NCBI RefSeq assembly: GCF_029760955.1
Contig: NZ_CP121682.1
Span: forward strand, 1,178,001-1,242,000
Length of the DNA stretch: 64,000 nt
From: Streptomyces cathayae
Lineage (GTDB): Bacteria > Actinomycetota > Actinomycetes > Streptomycetales > Streptomycetaceae
Direction of reading: 5' to 3'
Shown here: in pieces, positions 16,902 through 25,922 of the stretch
Position numbering within the stretch: the first letter of the stretch is position 1
Layout of the letters: each line of letters starts with the position of its first letter
Notes under the pieces: model-generated
The model's input: only the letters and a program-made list of their open reading frames with translations
Databases searched by the model: none
Told to the model about the DNA's origin: nothing
Program-made: the position numbers and the translations under genes

Positions 16902-17384
16902 TCAGAACAGGGCCGTCCCCCGCTCGAAGTCCAGCAGACGCTGCTTGCGCGCCAGGCCTCCGCCGTAGCCGGTGAGGCCTCCGCTCGCACCGATGACGCG
17001 GTGACAGGGGACGATGATGCCGATCGGGTTGCGGCCGTTGGCGAGGCCGACCGCGCGGGAGGCCTGGGGGTTGCCGAGGGCATCGGCGAGCTGTCCGTAG
17101 GAACGGGTCTCGCCGTACGGGATGCGTGTCAGCTGCTCCCAGACGCGGCGCTGGAACGGGGTGCCGTGCAGGCGCAGTTCGAGGGTGAACTCCTTCGACT
17201 CGCCCGCGAAGTAGGCCTTCAGCTGTTCCTTCGCCGCGGGGCAGACGGTGTCGTCTCGGTCTCCGAAGGTCTCCTCCCGGGGGCGGTGGCGCTGGTCGGT
17301 CATGTAGAGGCCGCACAGGACGCCGTCCTCGGCGACGAGCGTCAGGGGGCCGTAGGGGCTGTCGATCACAGTGTGCTGTTTCAT
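16902..17384 (-). CDS. ogt: Methylated-DNA-protein-cysteine methyltransferase
   Basis: A 160-residue suicide repair protein that takes methyl groups from O6-methylguanine onto its own cysteine. The active site is the exact family motif IVPCHRVIGASGGLTGYGGG, with the acceptor Cys in PCHRV. The helix-turn-helix region TPFQRRVWEQLTRIPYGET is complete. It lies 53 bases downstream of the ada-alkA gene on the same strand, so both probably form an alkylation-damage operon, with the methyltransferase as a separate protein instead of a domain of Ada. Confidence 0.95.
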   Translation of the reverse strand: MKQHTVIDSPYGPLTLVAEDGVLCGLYMTDQRHRPREETFGDRDDTVCPAAKEQLKAYFAGESKEFTLELRLHGTPFQRRVWEQLTRIPYGETRSYGQLADALGNPQASRAVGLANGRNPIGIIVPCHRVIGASGGLTGYGGGLARKQRLLDFERGTALF

Positions 17385-17437
17385 CGGCGGTGACTCTCTG
17401 TTGCTCAGGGTTTCCTCGGAGTTTCTTCAGGGTTTCC

Positions 17438-18946
17438 TCAGGCCGGCAGGAAGTTGATCGGGTGGTCGTCCGTCGCCCACAGGTACTGGACCGCGTACGC
17501 CCGCCAGGGCCGCCAGGCCGCCGCGCGTGCGGTGAGCGCGGCCGGGGTGGACGGCAGGCCGAGTTCGCGGGCGGCGCGGCGGATGCCGAGGTCGGTGGGG
17601 AGGAAGGCGTCGGGGTCGCCCAGGGCGCGCAGGGCGATGACGTCGGCCGTCCAGGGGCCGAAGCCGGGCAGGGCGAGGAGTTTCTCGCGGGTCTCGGGCC
17701 AGTCGCTCCCGACGCCCAGCCGGAGGTCGCCGTCGGCGAGCCGGCGGACCAGGGTGGTGAAGGTGGTCCGGCGGGTGCGGGGCATGGCCAGGGTCTCGGG
17801 GTCCAGGTCGGCGAGCGCCTCGGGAGACGGGAAGAGGTGGGTGAGGCCGCCTTCGGGGTCCGGGTCGTCCACCGGTTCGCCGTGCGCGACGACCAGCCGG
17901 GCCGCGTGGGTGCGGGCGGCGGCCGTGGAGACCTGCTGGCCGAGCACGGCCCGGAGGGCGAACTCCGCCTCGTCGACCGTACGCGGGACCCGGCGGCCGG
18001 GCGCCTTGTCGACCAGCGGGGCGAGCACCGGGTCGGTGCGCAGCCGGTCGTCGACGGCCACCGGGTCGGCGTCCAGGTCGAGCAGCCGGCGGCAGCGGCT
18101 GATGGCGACGGTGAGGTCGCGCGGGTCGGTGAGGGTGAGGCGGCAGGCGATGTGGTCGGGCCGCGGGGCCAGGGCCACGACGCCGTGCCCGTACGGCAGC
18201 CGCAGCGTGCGCCGGTAGGCGCCGTCCCGCCACTCCTCCACGCCGGGTACGGCGGTCGCGGCGAGGTGGCCGAAGAGGTTGTCGGGGTTGAGCGGGGCGC
18301 GGAACGGCAGGCGCAGGGACAGCGCGCCGGGAGTGCCGCCGGGGGCGCTCGTGGGGGTGCCGGGAGTGCGCCGCGGCGCACGGGCACGCAGGTCGCTCGG
18401 GGCGAGGGCGAAGACCTCGCGCACCGTGTCGTTGAAGGAGCGGACGGAGGAGAACCCGGCGGCGAAGGCGATCTCCGTCATCGGCAGGGCCGTCGTCTCG
18501 ATGAGCAGCCGCGCGGTCTGGGCGCGCTGGGCCCGGGCGAGGGCGAGGGGGCCGGCGCCCAGTTCGGCGAGCAGTTGGCGTTCCACCTGCCGGGTGCTGT
18601 AGCCGAGCCGGGCGGCGAGGCCGGGCACGCCCTCCCGGTCCACGGTCCCGTCGGCGATCAGCCGCATGGCGCGGGCCACTGCGTCGGCGCGCTGGTTCCA
18701 CTCCGGGGATCCGGGGCTGGTGTCGGGGCGGCACCGCTTGCAGGCCCGGAACCCCGCCTGCTGGCAGGCCGCCGCGCTCGGCTGGAAGACCATGTTCTCG
18801 GGCTTGGGCGGTACCGCCGGACAGCTGGGCCGGCAGTAGATGCCGGTGGTCAGGACGGCGGTGAAGAACCAGCCGTCGAACCGCGCGTCCTTGGACCGGA
18901 CGGCCCGCACGCAGCGTTCGGTGTCGGTGTGCATCCCCTTCTGCAT
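17438..18946 (-). CDS. Ada-type regulator fused to AlkA DNA glycosylase
   Basis: A 502-residue fusion. Residues about 1-80 are the Ada zinc domain with FDGWFFTAVLTTGIYCRPSC and ACKRCRPD supplying the four cysteines; one of them accepts methyl groups from phosphotriesters. Residues about 85-185 are an AraC-type DNA-binding domain (LGYSTRQVERQLLAEL, MTEIAFAAGFSSVRSFN). The rest is an AlkA N-domain and a HhH-GPD glycosylase with VLGQQVSTAAART, LALPGFGPWTADVIALRALG and the catalytic Asp in PTDLGIRR. It senses methylation, activates the response and excises alkylated bases. GTG/ATG start choice is ambiguous: ATG 18931 also fits. Confidence 0.93.
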   Translation of the reverse strand: MQKGMHTDTERCVRAVRSKDARFDGWFFTAVLTTGIYCRPSCPAVPPKPENMVFQPSAAACQQAGFRACKRCRPDTSPGSPEWNQRADAVARAMRLIADGTVDREGVPGLAARLGYSTRQVERQLLAELGAGPLALARAQRAQTARLLIETTALPMTEIAFAAGFSSVRSFNDTVREVFALAPSDLRARAPRRTPGTPTSAPGGTPGALSLRLPFRAPLNPDNLFGHLAATAVPGVEEWRDGAYRRTLRLPYGHGVVALAPRPDHIACRLTLTDPRDLTVAISRCRRLLDLDADPVAVDDRLRTDPVLAPLVDKAPGRRVPRTVDEAEFALRAVLGQQVSTAAARTHAARLVVAHGEPVDDPDPEGGLTHLFPSPEALADLDPETLAMPRTRRTTFTTLVRRLADGDLRLGVGSDWPETREKLLALPGFGPWTADVIALRALGDPDAFLPTDLGIRRAARELGLPSTPAALTARAAAWRPWRAYAVQYLWATDDHPINFLPA

Positions 18947-19136
18947 GGGTCCAGCATCGGGGACGGAGCGGGCGGGGTCTCGCAGGAATCCGTCATGAAC
19001 CTCGGTCGGTCTCGCCTATGCCGTCCGAGGCGGTGCCGGATGCGTCCACCAGGACCCACCAGGACGGGGACGACCTCGCGGAGGTCGCCCCCGTCTTCCG
19101 GGCCCACCGCCGGACCTTCCATGGCCGTCGGACGGG

Positions 19137-20681
19137 TCAGCCGACCGGTGCCGGCTCCGCCGGTGCCTCCGGCGTCTCCTGCGGGTCGCCGCTGATCGGC
19201 AGGACCTCGGTGTCGGAGGCCTTCACGAGGCGCGGTCCCGCCGGTCCGTACACCCCGCGCGGCTCGGGGAACAGGGCGAGGAGGGCCAGGTAGAGCACCG
19301 CCGCGAGGACCAGGCCGACCGGCAGCGAGATGTCCATGCCGTCGGCCAGGTTGCCGAGCGGTCCGACGAACTGGCCGGGCAGGTTGGTGAAGAGCAGGGC
19401 CACCCCGGCGGAGACCAGCCAGGTGGCCAGGCCGCGCCAGTTCCAGCCGTGGCTGAACCAGTAGCGCCCGCCCGTGCGGCGCTGGTTGAAGACCTGGAGC
19501 GCCTCCGGGTCGTACCAGCCCCGGCGGGTGACGTAGCCGAGGGCCATCACGATCATCCACGGCGCGGTGCAGGTGATGATCAGGGTGGCGAAGGTGGAGA
19601 TCGACTGCGTGAGGTTCAGCCAGAACCGGCCGACGAAGATGAACCCGATGGACAGGACGCCGATGAGGACCGTCGCCTGGACGCGGCTGAAGCGGGTGAA
19701 GACGCTGCAGAAGTCCAGTCCGGTGCCGTACAGCGCGGTCGTGCCGGTGGACAGGCCGCCGATCAGCGCGATGAGGCAGAGCGGCAGGAAGTACCAGCCG
19801 GGCGCGATCGCGAGCAGGCCGCCGACGTAGTTGGGCGCGGCCGGGTCGAAGTACTTCCCGGCCTGGGTGGCGATGACCGACGCGGTGGCCAGACCGAAGA
19901 CGAACGGCAGCAGGGTGGCGATCTGGGCCAGGAAGGCGGCGCCCATCACCCGTCGGCGGGGCGTCGCGGCCGGGATGTAGCGGGACCAGTCGCCGAGGAA
20001 CGCGCCGAAGGAGACCGGGTTGGAGAGCACGATCAGCGCGGAGCCGATGAAGGACGGCCAGAACAGCGGGTCGGCGGTCGAGGCGAAGGCGCCCGCGTAG
20101 CCGGGGTCGAAGTCGCCGGCGAAGGCGAAGGCGCCCAGCACGAACAGGGCCGAGGCCGCCACCACGGCGATCTTGTTGACCAGCAGCATGAAGCGGAAGC
20201 CGTAGATGCAGACCACGAGCACCAGGCCGGCGAAGACCGCGTACGCCGCGGCGTACGTCAGTGTCGACTCGGGCACCCCCAGCATCCGGTGCGCGCCGCC
20301 GACCAGGGCGTCGCCGGAGGACCACACCGAGATCGAGAAGAAGGCGACCGCGGTGAGCAGCGCGAGGAAGGAGCCGACGACTCTCCCGTGCACTCCCAGG
20401 TGGGCGGAGGAGGAGACGGAGTTGCTGGTGCCGTTGGCGGGTCCGAAGAGCGCCATCGGCGCGAGCAGCAGGGCGCCCGCGACCAGGCCGAGCACGGTCG
20501 CCGCGAGCCCCTGCCAGAAGGAAAGGCCGAACAGGATGGGGAAGGAACCCAGCACACACGTCGCGAAGGTGTTGGCGCCGCCGAAGGCGAGCCGGAACAG
20601 GTCGAGCGGACGGGCCGTACGGTCCTCGTCCGGAATCTGCTCGACACCATGAGTCTCGATTTCGGTGACCGAGGTCGCCAT
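19137..20681 (-). CDS. NCS1 family nucleobase:cation symporter
   Basis: A 514-residue membrane protein with about twelve hydrophobic helices, matching the purine/cytosine/allantoin permease family. Visible family features are the N-terminal RTARPLDLFRLAFGGANTF, LFGPANGTSNSVSSSAHLGV with the polar Asn/Ser cluster in TM1-TM3, SFGAFLGDWSRYIP and the C-terminal PEPRGVYGPAG tail. The start at 20681 is preceded by a GAAGAG ribosome site; an in-frame extension to 20759 has no homology. It is divergent from a PucR regulator, whose family controls purine or uracil catabolism, so a purine-type substrate under PucR control is likely. Exact substrate is unknown. Confidence 0.9.
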   Translation of the reverse strand: MATSVTEIETHGVEQIPDEDRTARPLDLFRLAFGGANTFATCVLGSFPILFGLSFWQGLAATVLGLVAGALLLAPMALFGPANGTSNSVSSSAHLGVHGRVVGSFLALLTAVAFFSISVWSSGDALVGGAHRMLGVPESTLTYAAAYAVFAGLVLVVCIYGFRFMLLVNKIAVVAASALFVLGAFAFAGDFDPGYAGAFASTADPLFWPSFIGSALIVLSNPVSFGAFLGDWSRYIPAATPRRRVMGAAFLAQIATLLPFVFGLATASVIATQAGKYFDPAAPNYVGGLLAIAPGWYFLPLCLIALIGGLSTGTTALYGTGLDFCSVFTRFSRVQATVLIGVLSIGFIFVGRFWLNLTQSISTFATLIITCTAPWMIVMALGYVTRRGWYDPEALQVFNQRRTGGRYWFSHGWNWRGLATWLVSAGVALLFTNLPGQFVGPLGNLADGMDISLPVGLVLAAVLYLALLALFPEPRGVYGPAGPRLVKASDTEVLPISGDPQETPEAPAEPAPVG

Positions 20682-20783
20682 GGGCTCTTCACCTGCCGTT
20701 CGTACCGGGGGACGGCTCCACAGTCTGAGCCCCTTGCTGACCTGCGACAATGGTGGCAATCACAGAGAGATAGCCTCATATAT
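20682..20783. promoter_or_regulatory. Divergent promoter region, transporter and PucR regulator
   Basis: A 102-base gap between two divergent starts. It is less GC-rich than its surroundings and holds CATATATG (20777-20784) directly at the regulator start, and CGACAATGG in the middle. Both promoters must be here and PucR could bind it, but I see no clear long inverted repeat. Confidence 0.35.
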
Positions 20784-22235
20784 GTGGCCACCGACAAACT
20801 CACCGTCGAGGATCTGCTCTCCTTTCCCGCCCTCCAGCTGTCGGTGAAGGCGGGCCGCAACGGCCTCGGTCGCTCCGTATCGTGGGCGCACGTATGCGAG
20901 TTGGACGACCCGACGCCCTGGCTGCTGGGGGCCGAGGTCATCATGACGACGGGGCTCGCGATCCCCCGGAGCGCCGCCGGGCAGCGCCGTTTCCTGGAGC
21001 TGCTGGACGACGCCGGGGTCTCCGCGCTGGCCCTGTCGGCACAGCTGCACACACCCCCGCTGCACGACGTGTTCTTCCGGACGGCCGAGGAGCGGGACTT
21101 CCCGGTGCTGGAGGTGCCGCTCGCCGTTCCGTTCATCGCGGTGTCCCAGGAGGTCGCCGCCGCCGTGCAGGACGACGCGCGGCACCGGCTGGGCGCACAG
21201 CTCCAGGTCTTCGGCTCACTGCGCTGGCTGGTCGCCGAGGACCTCGACACGCCGTCGCTCCTGCGCCGCCTCGAGCGCCTGTCCGGGTACGACGTGTACC
21301 TCTGCACCCCGCAGGGCCGCCCGCTGCTGCCCGGGGTGCCCACCCCCGACCCGGGCGTCCTGCCCTCCTCGGTGGACGCCCCGCCGACCGTCCCCGGCGG
21401 CTTCGTCCTGCCCGTGCCGGCGCCCGGCGGCCCGGCGGGCTTCCTGGTGGCGTACGAGCGGCAGGGCGCCCAGCCCGCCGGTCTGGCGGTCGTCCAGCAC
21501 ATCGCCACGGTGGCGGCGCTGCAGGTGGCGATGGTGCGCAACGAGCGCGAGACACTGCGCCGCGAGGGCGCCGAGACCCTGGCGGAGCTGCTCCAGGAGG
21601 TGCTCGACCCGGCGGCCGCCCGCCGCCGGCTCGCCCGGCACTCCATCGAGGGCGACGCTGCCCTGTTCGTCGTCCGGCACACCCCCGACGAGGCGCTGCT
21701 GCACTGCCTCGAGGACCACCCCCACCTGCTGCTCACCCGCGGCGGCGACCGCTATGTGCTCGGTGCCCCGGAGCTGGCCGACGCCGTCGGCGGGCTGCCG
21801 GCCGTGGCGGCCGGGATGAGCCGCCCCTTCCGTCCCGGCGCGGCCCTGAAGGTCGCCCAGCGCGAGGCCCTGTGGGCGGTGGCGAAGGCGGTCGAGTCGG
21901 GCCGCCCGCTGGTCCGGTACGGCGCCGACGCGACGGGCCGCTGGCTGCCCGAGGATCCCGCGGTGCTGAACGCGCTGGTCGACCACGTGCTCGGCGAGGT
22001 GCTGCGCTACGACGCGGCCCACGACTCCCAGCTGCTGGTCTCCGTCCGCACCTGGATGGAGCGCGACCGCCGCACCGAGACCGCCGCGGCGGCGCTGCAC
22101 ATCCACCCGAACACGCTCGCCTACCGCCTGCGCCGCTTCGGCGTCCTCTCCGGCCGCGACCTGTCCTCCACCGGCGCGCTCACGGAGGTGTGGCTCGCCA
22201 TCCAGGCGGCGGGCGCCCTGGGCCTCACCGACTGA
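20784..22235 (+). CDS. PucR family transcriptional regulator
   Basis: A 483-residue regulator. The N-terminal PucR domain (about 1-125) begins TVEDLLSFPALQLSVKAG and contains EVIMTTGLAIP. A GAF-like or GGDEF-like middle follows, and the C-terminus carries the PucR helix-turn-helix: LLVSVRTWMERDRRTETAAA then ALHIHPNTLAYRLRRF. These proteins usually sense a purine breakdown or amino acid compound and activate neighbouring catabolic or transport genes. The start is GTG 20784, judged from where similarity begins; the frame is open far upstream, antisense to the transporter. Its divergent neighbour is the NCS1 transporter. Confidence 0.9.
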   Translation: MATDKLTVEDLLSFPALQLSVKAGRNGLGRSVSWAHVCELDDPTPWLLGAEVIMTTGLAIPRSAAGQRRFLELLDDAGVSALALSAQLHTPPLHDVFFRTAEERDFPVLEVPLAVPFIAVSQEVAAAVQDDARHRLGAQLQVFGSLRWLVAEDLDTPSLLRRLERLSGYDVYLCTPQGRPLLPGVPTPDPGVLPSSVDAPPTVPGGFVLPVPAPGGPAGFLVAYERQGAQPAGLAVVQHIATVAALQVAMVRNERETLRREGAETLAELLQEVLDPAAARRRLARHSIEGDAALFVVRHTPDEALLHCLEDHPHLLLTRGGDRYVLGAPELADAVGGLPAVAAGMSRPFRPGAALKVAQREALWAVAKAVESGRPLVRYGADATGRWLPEDPAVLNALVDHVLGEVLRYDAAHDSQLLVSVRTWMERDRRTETAAAALHIHPNTLAYRLRRFGVLSGRDLSSTGALTEVWLAIQAAGALGLTD

Positions 22236-22287
22236 CGCCCGCCGCCGCCGGAGGGCCCCGCCGGGTGTCGCGGGCCGGACGGTGCCC

Positions 22288-23073
22288 TCACGACGGGCCC
22301 TGGCCCCTTCCACTGCTTCCGCTGCTTCCACTGTCCGGGGCCGGCCCGGTCACCCGGGTCCGGGCCCACGTCAGGAGCTCGGGGTCGTCCAGGGAGGGCA
22401 CCCACAGGTCGGCCCCGCCCTCGTCCCCGTCGTCCGGCCGGGGGCCGACGCCGAGCACCCGCAGTCCGGCCCGGCGGGCCGACTCCACACCGGTCAGGGA
22501 GTCCTCGACCGCCAGCGCCCGCTCGGGGCGGACCCCGCACAGCCGGACCGCCTCGGCGTAGACGTCGGGCCACGGCTTGGGCCGCACCGCCTCCGCCGCG
22601 GGCGCCCCGCCCGGGCCGTCCGCCTCCCGCGGCGCCCCGGACGGAACGACGACGTGCCGGAAGCGCTCCCGCAGTCCGGCCCGGGCGAGGCTCTCCTCGA
22701 CCACCTCCAGCGGGCAGTTGCTGGCCACCGCCAGGGGCAGCCGGCTGGAGAGCAACCGGACCAGTTCGACGGCTCCCGGCATCGTCACCGGGTCGTCGGC
22801 GACGAGGGACAGGAAGTTCGCGAGGAGCGACGCGGTCAGGTCGGCCGTCAGCTCGGGCTTGCGCACCGACTCCGCCATCAGCCGCCCGCAGTCGGCGTAG
22901 TGCACGCCCTTGGCCTGCTCCGCGAACCCCGGCGGGGCCTGGAGCCCGAAGTTCCGGAAGGCCAGGCGGCGGGCTTCCTGCCAGTGGCGTTCGCTGTCCA
23001 TCAGCGTGCCGTCGCAGTCGAAGACGACTGCTTCGGGGGACCAGTCGAGCAGAGGGTGTACCGGAGTGGTCAC
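22288..23073 (-). CDS. HAD-superfamily phosphatase (beta-phosphoglucomutase-like)
   Basis: A 261-residue HAD subfamily I hydrolase. Motif I is FDCDGTLMDSERHW with the nucleophile and acid Asp pair, motif II is the Ser in LAVASNCPLEVV, motif III is the Lys in RPKPWPDVYAEA and motif IV is AVEDSLTGVESARRAG. The C1-type cap domain lies between motifs I and II. Related enzymes dephosphorylate small sugar phosphates, phosphoglycolate or nucleotides. The C-terminus ends in a Ser/Gly-rich tail. It converges on the PucR gene with a 52-base gap and has a 517-base non-coding region upstream. Substrate is open. Confidence 0.88.
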   Translation of the reverse strand: MTTPVHPLLDWSPEAVVFDCDGTLMDSERHWQEARRLAFRNFGLQAPPGFAEQAKGVHYADCGRLMAESVRKPELTADLTASLLANFLSLVADDPVTMPGAVELVRLLSSRLPLAVASNCPLEVVEESLARAGLRERFRHVVVPSGAPREADGPGGAPAAEAVRPKPWPDVYAEAVRLCGVRPERALAVEDSLTGVESARRAGLRVLGVGPRPDDGDEGGADLWVPSLDDPELLTWARTRVTGPAPDSGSSGSSGRGQGPS

Positions 23074-23590
23074 AGCGGCCTCCTGAGGGGCGGGCGGTCA
23101 CACGCGGCGTGACCGCGATCCGGGTCTGACGGTGTCTCGTGCCGGGTGCGCCACAGATCGGCGCACGTCAGGGAGCAACCGGAATACGGAATTGCGCGCA
23201 TTCCTGACGTTCGGCAATAAACGGAAACATCACGACCGTTACGTTATTTCCGCTCCGGAGGGTGCGGCAATGACCGCAAGGAGTTATCGACGGCGAGGGC
23301 GGCCGGGGTGTATGACCCCCGGGACGCCGACCGGGCCGGCCGGAAGTACGATCCGCCAACGAGGGCGCACCACAGGGAAGTTGAGGCATATTCGCCGGGC
23401 AACCCGCGCCGGCGGCGCCGGACCCCGCAGCCACCGTGCGAGGCCGGAACAGCAGTGGACCGACCCCATTACCACTCGCCCGCGTTCACCCTCGAAAGAA
23501 ATGCGTAATTACCGCGTGAGTGTGACCCTTACTTGCTCCCGGCGTACGCGGGCGCACTACATTCGTCGTTGTCGGAGAAATTGAGCGAAG
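23074..23590. other. Non-coding stretch upstream of the TetR receptor-like gene
   Basis: 517 bases with no convincing gene. A segment around 23165-23260 is AT-richer than its surroundings (ACGGAATTGCGCGCATTCC, CGTTACGTTATTTCCG) and could hold the promoter of one or both flanking genes. Broken symmetrical patches are present, but nothing I could assign to a known autoregulatory element. Confidence 0.4.
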
Positions 23591-24226
23591 GTGGACAGGA
23601 CGTTGCAGCAACGGGCCAGAGCAACCCGCAGAGCACTCCTGGAAGCAGCCGCCTCCCTCTTCGCCGAACGCGGCTACGCGGGCACCAGCGTCAACGACAT
23701 AAGCACCCGGTCGGGACGGACCAGCGGTTCGGTCTACTTCCACTACGCCAGCAAGGAGGGCGTCGCCCTCGCCGTGGTCCAGGACCGTTTCGCCACCTGG
23801 CCGGACCTCTCCGCACGGTACGCGGACGAGACGGTCCCGCCGCTGGACCGTCTCGTCGCCCTGAGCTACGACATCGCCCACGCCCTCTCCGGAGATCCCG
23901 TCACGCGCGCGGGCGCACGGCTGTGGGCCGAACGCGAGACCGTCAACACCGCACTCCCCGACCCCTTCGCCCTGTGGACCGCCGCCGCCACCCGCCTCCT
24001 CGCCCAGGCACGCAGCACCGGCCACCTGGCGCCCCACGTCCACCCCGCCCGCACCGCCCGCACCCTGGTCCGCGCCTTCTTCGGCCTCTGCTCCCTGACC
24101 GAGGCGCTCGAGGGCGCGGCCACCGTCCCCGACCGCCTCACCGACTGGTGGCACCTGACCCTCCCCTCACTCCAGCCGGCCCCTCTTCCCCCGACAGCCC
24201 CGGGCGAGGCGCCGAGGGGTGCGTGA
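23591..24226 (+). CDS. TetR family regulator, gamma-butyrolactone receptor-like
   Basis: A 211-residue regulator. The DNA-binding part, RATRRALLEAAASLFAERGY with TSVNDISTRSGRTSGSVYFHYASKEGVALAVV, looks like the ArpA/ScbR receptor group in Streptomyces, in which the third helix reads x-G-S/A-x-YFHF/Y-x-SKE. The ligand domain carries the conserved Trp in the RLWAERE region. Such proteins repress antibiotic and morphology genes until a gamma-butyrolactone binds. No butyrolactone synthase is nearby, so it may be an orphan or pseudo-receptor. GTG start at 23591 follows GCGAAG. Its 3' end overlaps the convergent HATPase gene by 89 bases. Confidence 0.83.
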   Translation: MDRTLQQRARATRRALLEAAASLFAERGYAGTSVNDISTRSGRTSGSVYFHYASKEGVALAVVQDRFATWPDLSARYADETVPPLDRLVALSYDIAHALSGDPVTRAGARLWAERETVNTALPDPFALWTAAATRLLAQARSTGHLAPHVHPARTARTLVRAFFGLCSLTEALEGAATVPDRLTDWWHLTLPSLQPAPLPPTAPGEAPRGA

Positions 24227-24665
24227 GACTCCGGGGTGCCGTCGCACACTCGGCCCATACGGTCTTGCCGGGGCCCGGGCGGTCGCGCACCCCCCAGTCG
24301 ACGGCGAGCGCGTCGACGAGAACCAGCCCACGCCCCCCGTCCTCGTCCGCACCGGGGGCCCTGCGCGCCGGCAGGGCGGAGTGGGTGTCGGACACCTCGA
24401 TCCGGATCAGGTCCTTACCGTTGTCGTGGACGAGACGGAGGGCGAAGTCCCGCCCCGGGACGCGGCCGTGCAGAACCGCGTTCGCGGCGAGTTCCCCGAC
24501 GACGAGGACGACGGCGTCGTGCGCTTCGGTGCCGTGCGGGAGGCCCCACTCGGTGAGTTGGTGCGCGGCGAGCAGCCGGGCGAGGCGCGCACCGCGCCGG
24601 GTGGTGGAGAAGCGCTGCGCGAAGGAGCGCGCCGGAGCCGGCGTTGGGATGTGAGGAGCTTGCAT
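24138..24665 (-). CDS. HATPase-type anti-sigma regulatory kinase domain protein
   Basis: A 175-residue protein with a stand-alone GHKL ATPase domain of the RsbW/SpoIIAB-like kind. The N-box VVGELAANAVLHGRV and the glycine loop EDGGRGLVLVDALAVDWGV are present. Such small proteins are abundant in Streptomyces and are usually paired with XRE/DUF5753 and DUF397 genes, as here, where it is divergent from such a pair. They are thought to act in development or antibiotic control. The Pro/Gly/Ser-rich tail of about 30 residues overlaps antisense with the TetR gene. Start ATG 24665 is preceded by GGCCCCC without a clear ribosome site, so it could be slightly different. Confidence 0.85.
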   Translation of the reverse strand: MQAPHIPTPAPARSFAQRFSTTRRGARLARLLAAHQLTEWGLPHGTEAHDAVVLVVGELAANAVLHGRVPGRDFALRLVHDNGKDLIRIEVSDTHSALPARRAPGADEDGGRGLVLVDALAVDWGVRDRPGPGKTVWAECATAPRSLTHPSAPRPGLSGEEGPAGVRGGSGATSR

Positions 24666-24715
24666 GGGGGCCAGCCTGCTGGTTGCTGACGCCCCGTCGG
24701 CAGGTCCGCCCCTGA

Positions 24716-24731
24716 TACAGCTCCCGCTGTA
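24716..24731. promoter_or_regulatory. Palindrome in the HATPase/XRE divergent promoter
   Basis: Perfect inverted repeat TACAGC-N4-GCTGTA in the 211-base gap between the divergent HATPase and XRE genes. A second smaller one, CCAGC-CT-GCTGG, is at 24671-24682. The site is placed to control either gene and is a candidate operator of the XRE protein. Sequence evidence only. Confidence 0.4.
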
Positions 24732-24876
24732 CTGGTGCACACGCTGGACTGGACCGCTCGCCGTGCGTGACGATGTGCGTGCCGAGCGTGGCGCAGCGCG
24801 CCCGGCACATGGCACGGCACGCGTTCGGGTCCGGCACGGACAACGGGGCCCGGCGGCACAGGGGAAGGCGGCTGCG

Positions 24877-25734
24877 ATGGCGACGGACAACGGCGGCGGG
24901 GCGGGCGGGGGCGGGACCTGCGAGCCGGAACTCTCGGACAGCCTCAAGACCTTCGGCGCGGTCCTCAAGGCCCTGCGCGAGGAAGCCCGCCTGACACAGG
25001 AGCAGTTCGCACCGCTGGTGCGGTACTCGACCGCGTACATCGCCAAGATCGAGCAGGGGAAGCGGTTCCCGCCCCGGGACCTGCTGGACCGCTCGGAGGA
25101 GATCCTGGGCGCGCCCGCGGCACGCGTCCTGGCGGCGGCCGCACGAAGCCTCACCCGCAAGGCGGGACTGGCGTCCTGGTTCCGGCAGTGGGCCGGCATC
25201 GAGGAGGAGGCCGTCTCGCTGTACGCGTACGAGTGCGCTGTGGTCCCGGGCCTGCTTCAGCCCGAGCCGTATATCCGCGCCCTCTTCGACCGGCGCCTAC
25301 CGCCCCTGTCCGAGGAACAGTTCGAGCAGCAGGTCACGGCTCGACTCGAACGCCAGCGCCTCCTGACGGAGCGGCCGAACAGCACGTTCAGCTTCATTGT
25401 CGAACAGGCGCTGCTGGACCGCCGCATGGCGGGTGCCGAGGTCACGCACGCACTGCTCAGCAACCTCCTGGATGCGGGCCGCCTCCGGAACGTGGAGATT
25501 CAGCTCATGTCTCGGATCCAGGAGGATCACTCCGGCTTCGAGGGCCCTCTCTACCTCGCCGAGACGGCGGAGAACCGGTGGGTGGGCTACGTCGAAGCGC
25601 ACGACTGCAGCATGCTCGTCACCGACACAAAAGCCGCAAGCGCCATGCTTCAGCGCTATGGCAAGATGCGCTCGCAGGCTCTGAGCCATCAAGCCACCGC
25701 GAGCCTGCTGGAGCAGATGCGAGGAGCGCTATGA
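24877..25734 (+). CDS. XRE helix-turn-helix protein with DUF5753 domain
   Basis: A 285-residue regulator. The N-terminal XRE domain (about 20-80) reads GAVLKALREEARLTQEQFAP followed by RYSTAYIAKIEQGKRFPPRDLL. The remainder is the DUF5753 domain, found almost only in actinomycetes, with SLYAYECAVVPGLLQPEPY, FIVEQALLDRR and GPLYLAETAE as typical blocks. Related proteins (WhiJ type) influence development and secondary metabolism together with a small DUF397 partner. It overlaps the DUF397 gene by ATGA. Start 24877 has GGGGAAGG 8 bases upstream and is preferred to the longer open frame. Confidence 0.93.
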   Translation: MATDNGGGAGGGGTCEPELSDSLKTFGAVLKALREEARLTQEQFAPLVRYSTAYIAKIEQGKRFPPRDLLDRSEEILGAPAARVLAAAARSLTRKAGLASWFRQWAGIEEEAVSLYAYECAVVPGLLQPEPYIRALFDRRLPPLSEEQFEQQVTARLERQRLLTERPNSTFSFIVEQALLDRRMAGAEVTHALLSNLLDAGRLRNVEIQLMSRIQEDHSGFEGPLYLAETAENRWVGYVEAHDCSMLVTDTKAASAMLQRYGKMRSQALSHQATASLLEQMRGAL

Positions 25735-25922
25735 GCACCACCGAACTTGCTTGGTTCAAGAGCAGCTACAGCGGCGGTGGAGGCGGCAACTGCGTGGAGG
25801 TAGCTCTGTGCCCTGAGGCAGTTTTCGTCCGCGACTCGAAGGACGCCCGGAGGCAGCCCCTGGCGGTCTCCTTCGACGCCTGGTCGGCGTTCACGACGCT
25901 GGCAGCCGACTCGCGCTTCTGA
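25731..25922 (+). CDS. DUF397 small protein
   Basis: A 63-residue acidic protein matching the DUF397 family: it begins with ELAWFKSSYSGGGGGNCVEV, and continues with FVRDSKD and a Trp-containing C-terminal block (FDAWSAFTTL). Members are encoded next to XRE/DUF5753 genes, and here the start overlaps the stop of that gene, so both are made together. The family is thought to bind or modulate the XRE partner, as in the WhiJ type pairs. Its size and conserved parts are complete. Confidence 0.93.
   Translation: MSTTELAWFKSSYSGGGGGNCVEVALCPEAVFVRDSKDARRQPLAVSFDAWSAFTTLAADSRF

Noticed and set aside
19449..20783. Upstream extension of the PucR gene by 445 codons
   Set aside because: The extension is antisense to the transporter and has no homology; PucR similarity begins right after GTG 20784.
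23165..23260. Autoregulatory element (butyrolactone receptor site)
   Set aside because: Only imperfect symmetrical patches; no match to the motif I could defend.
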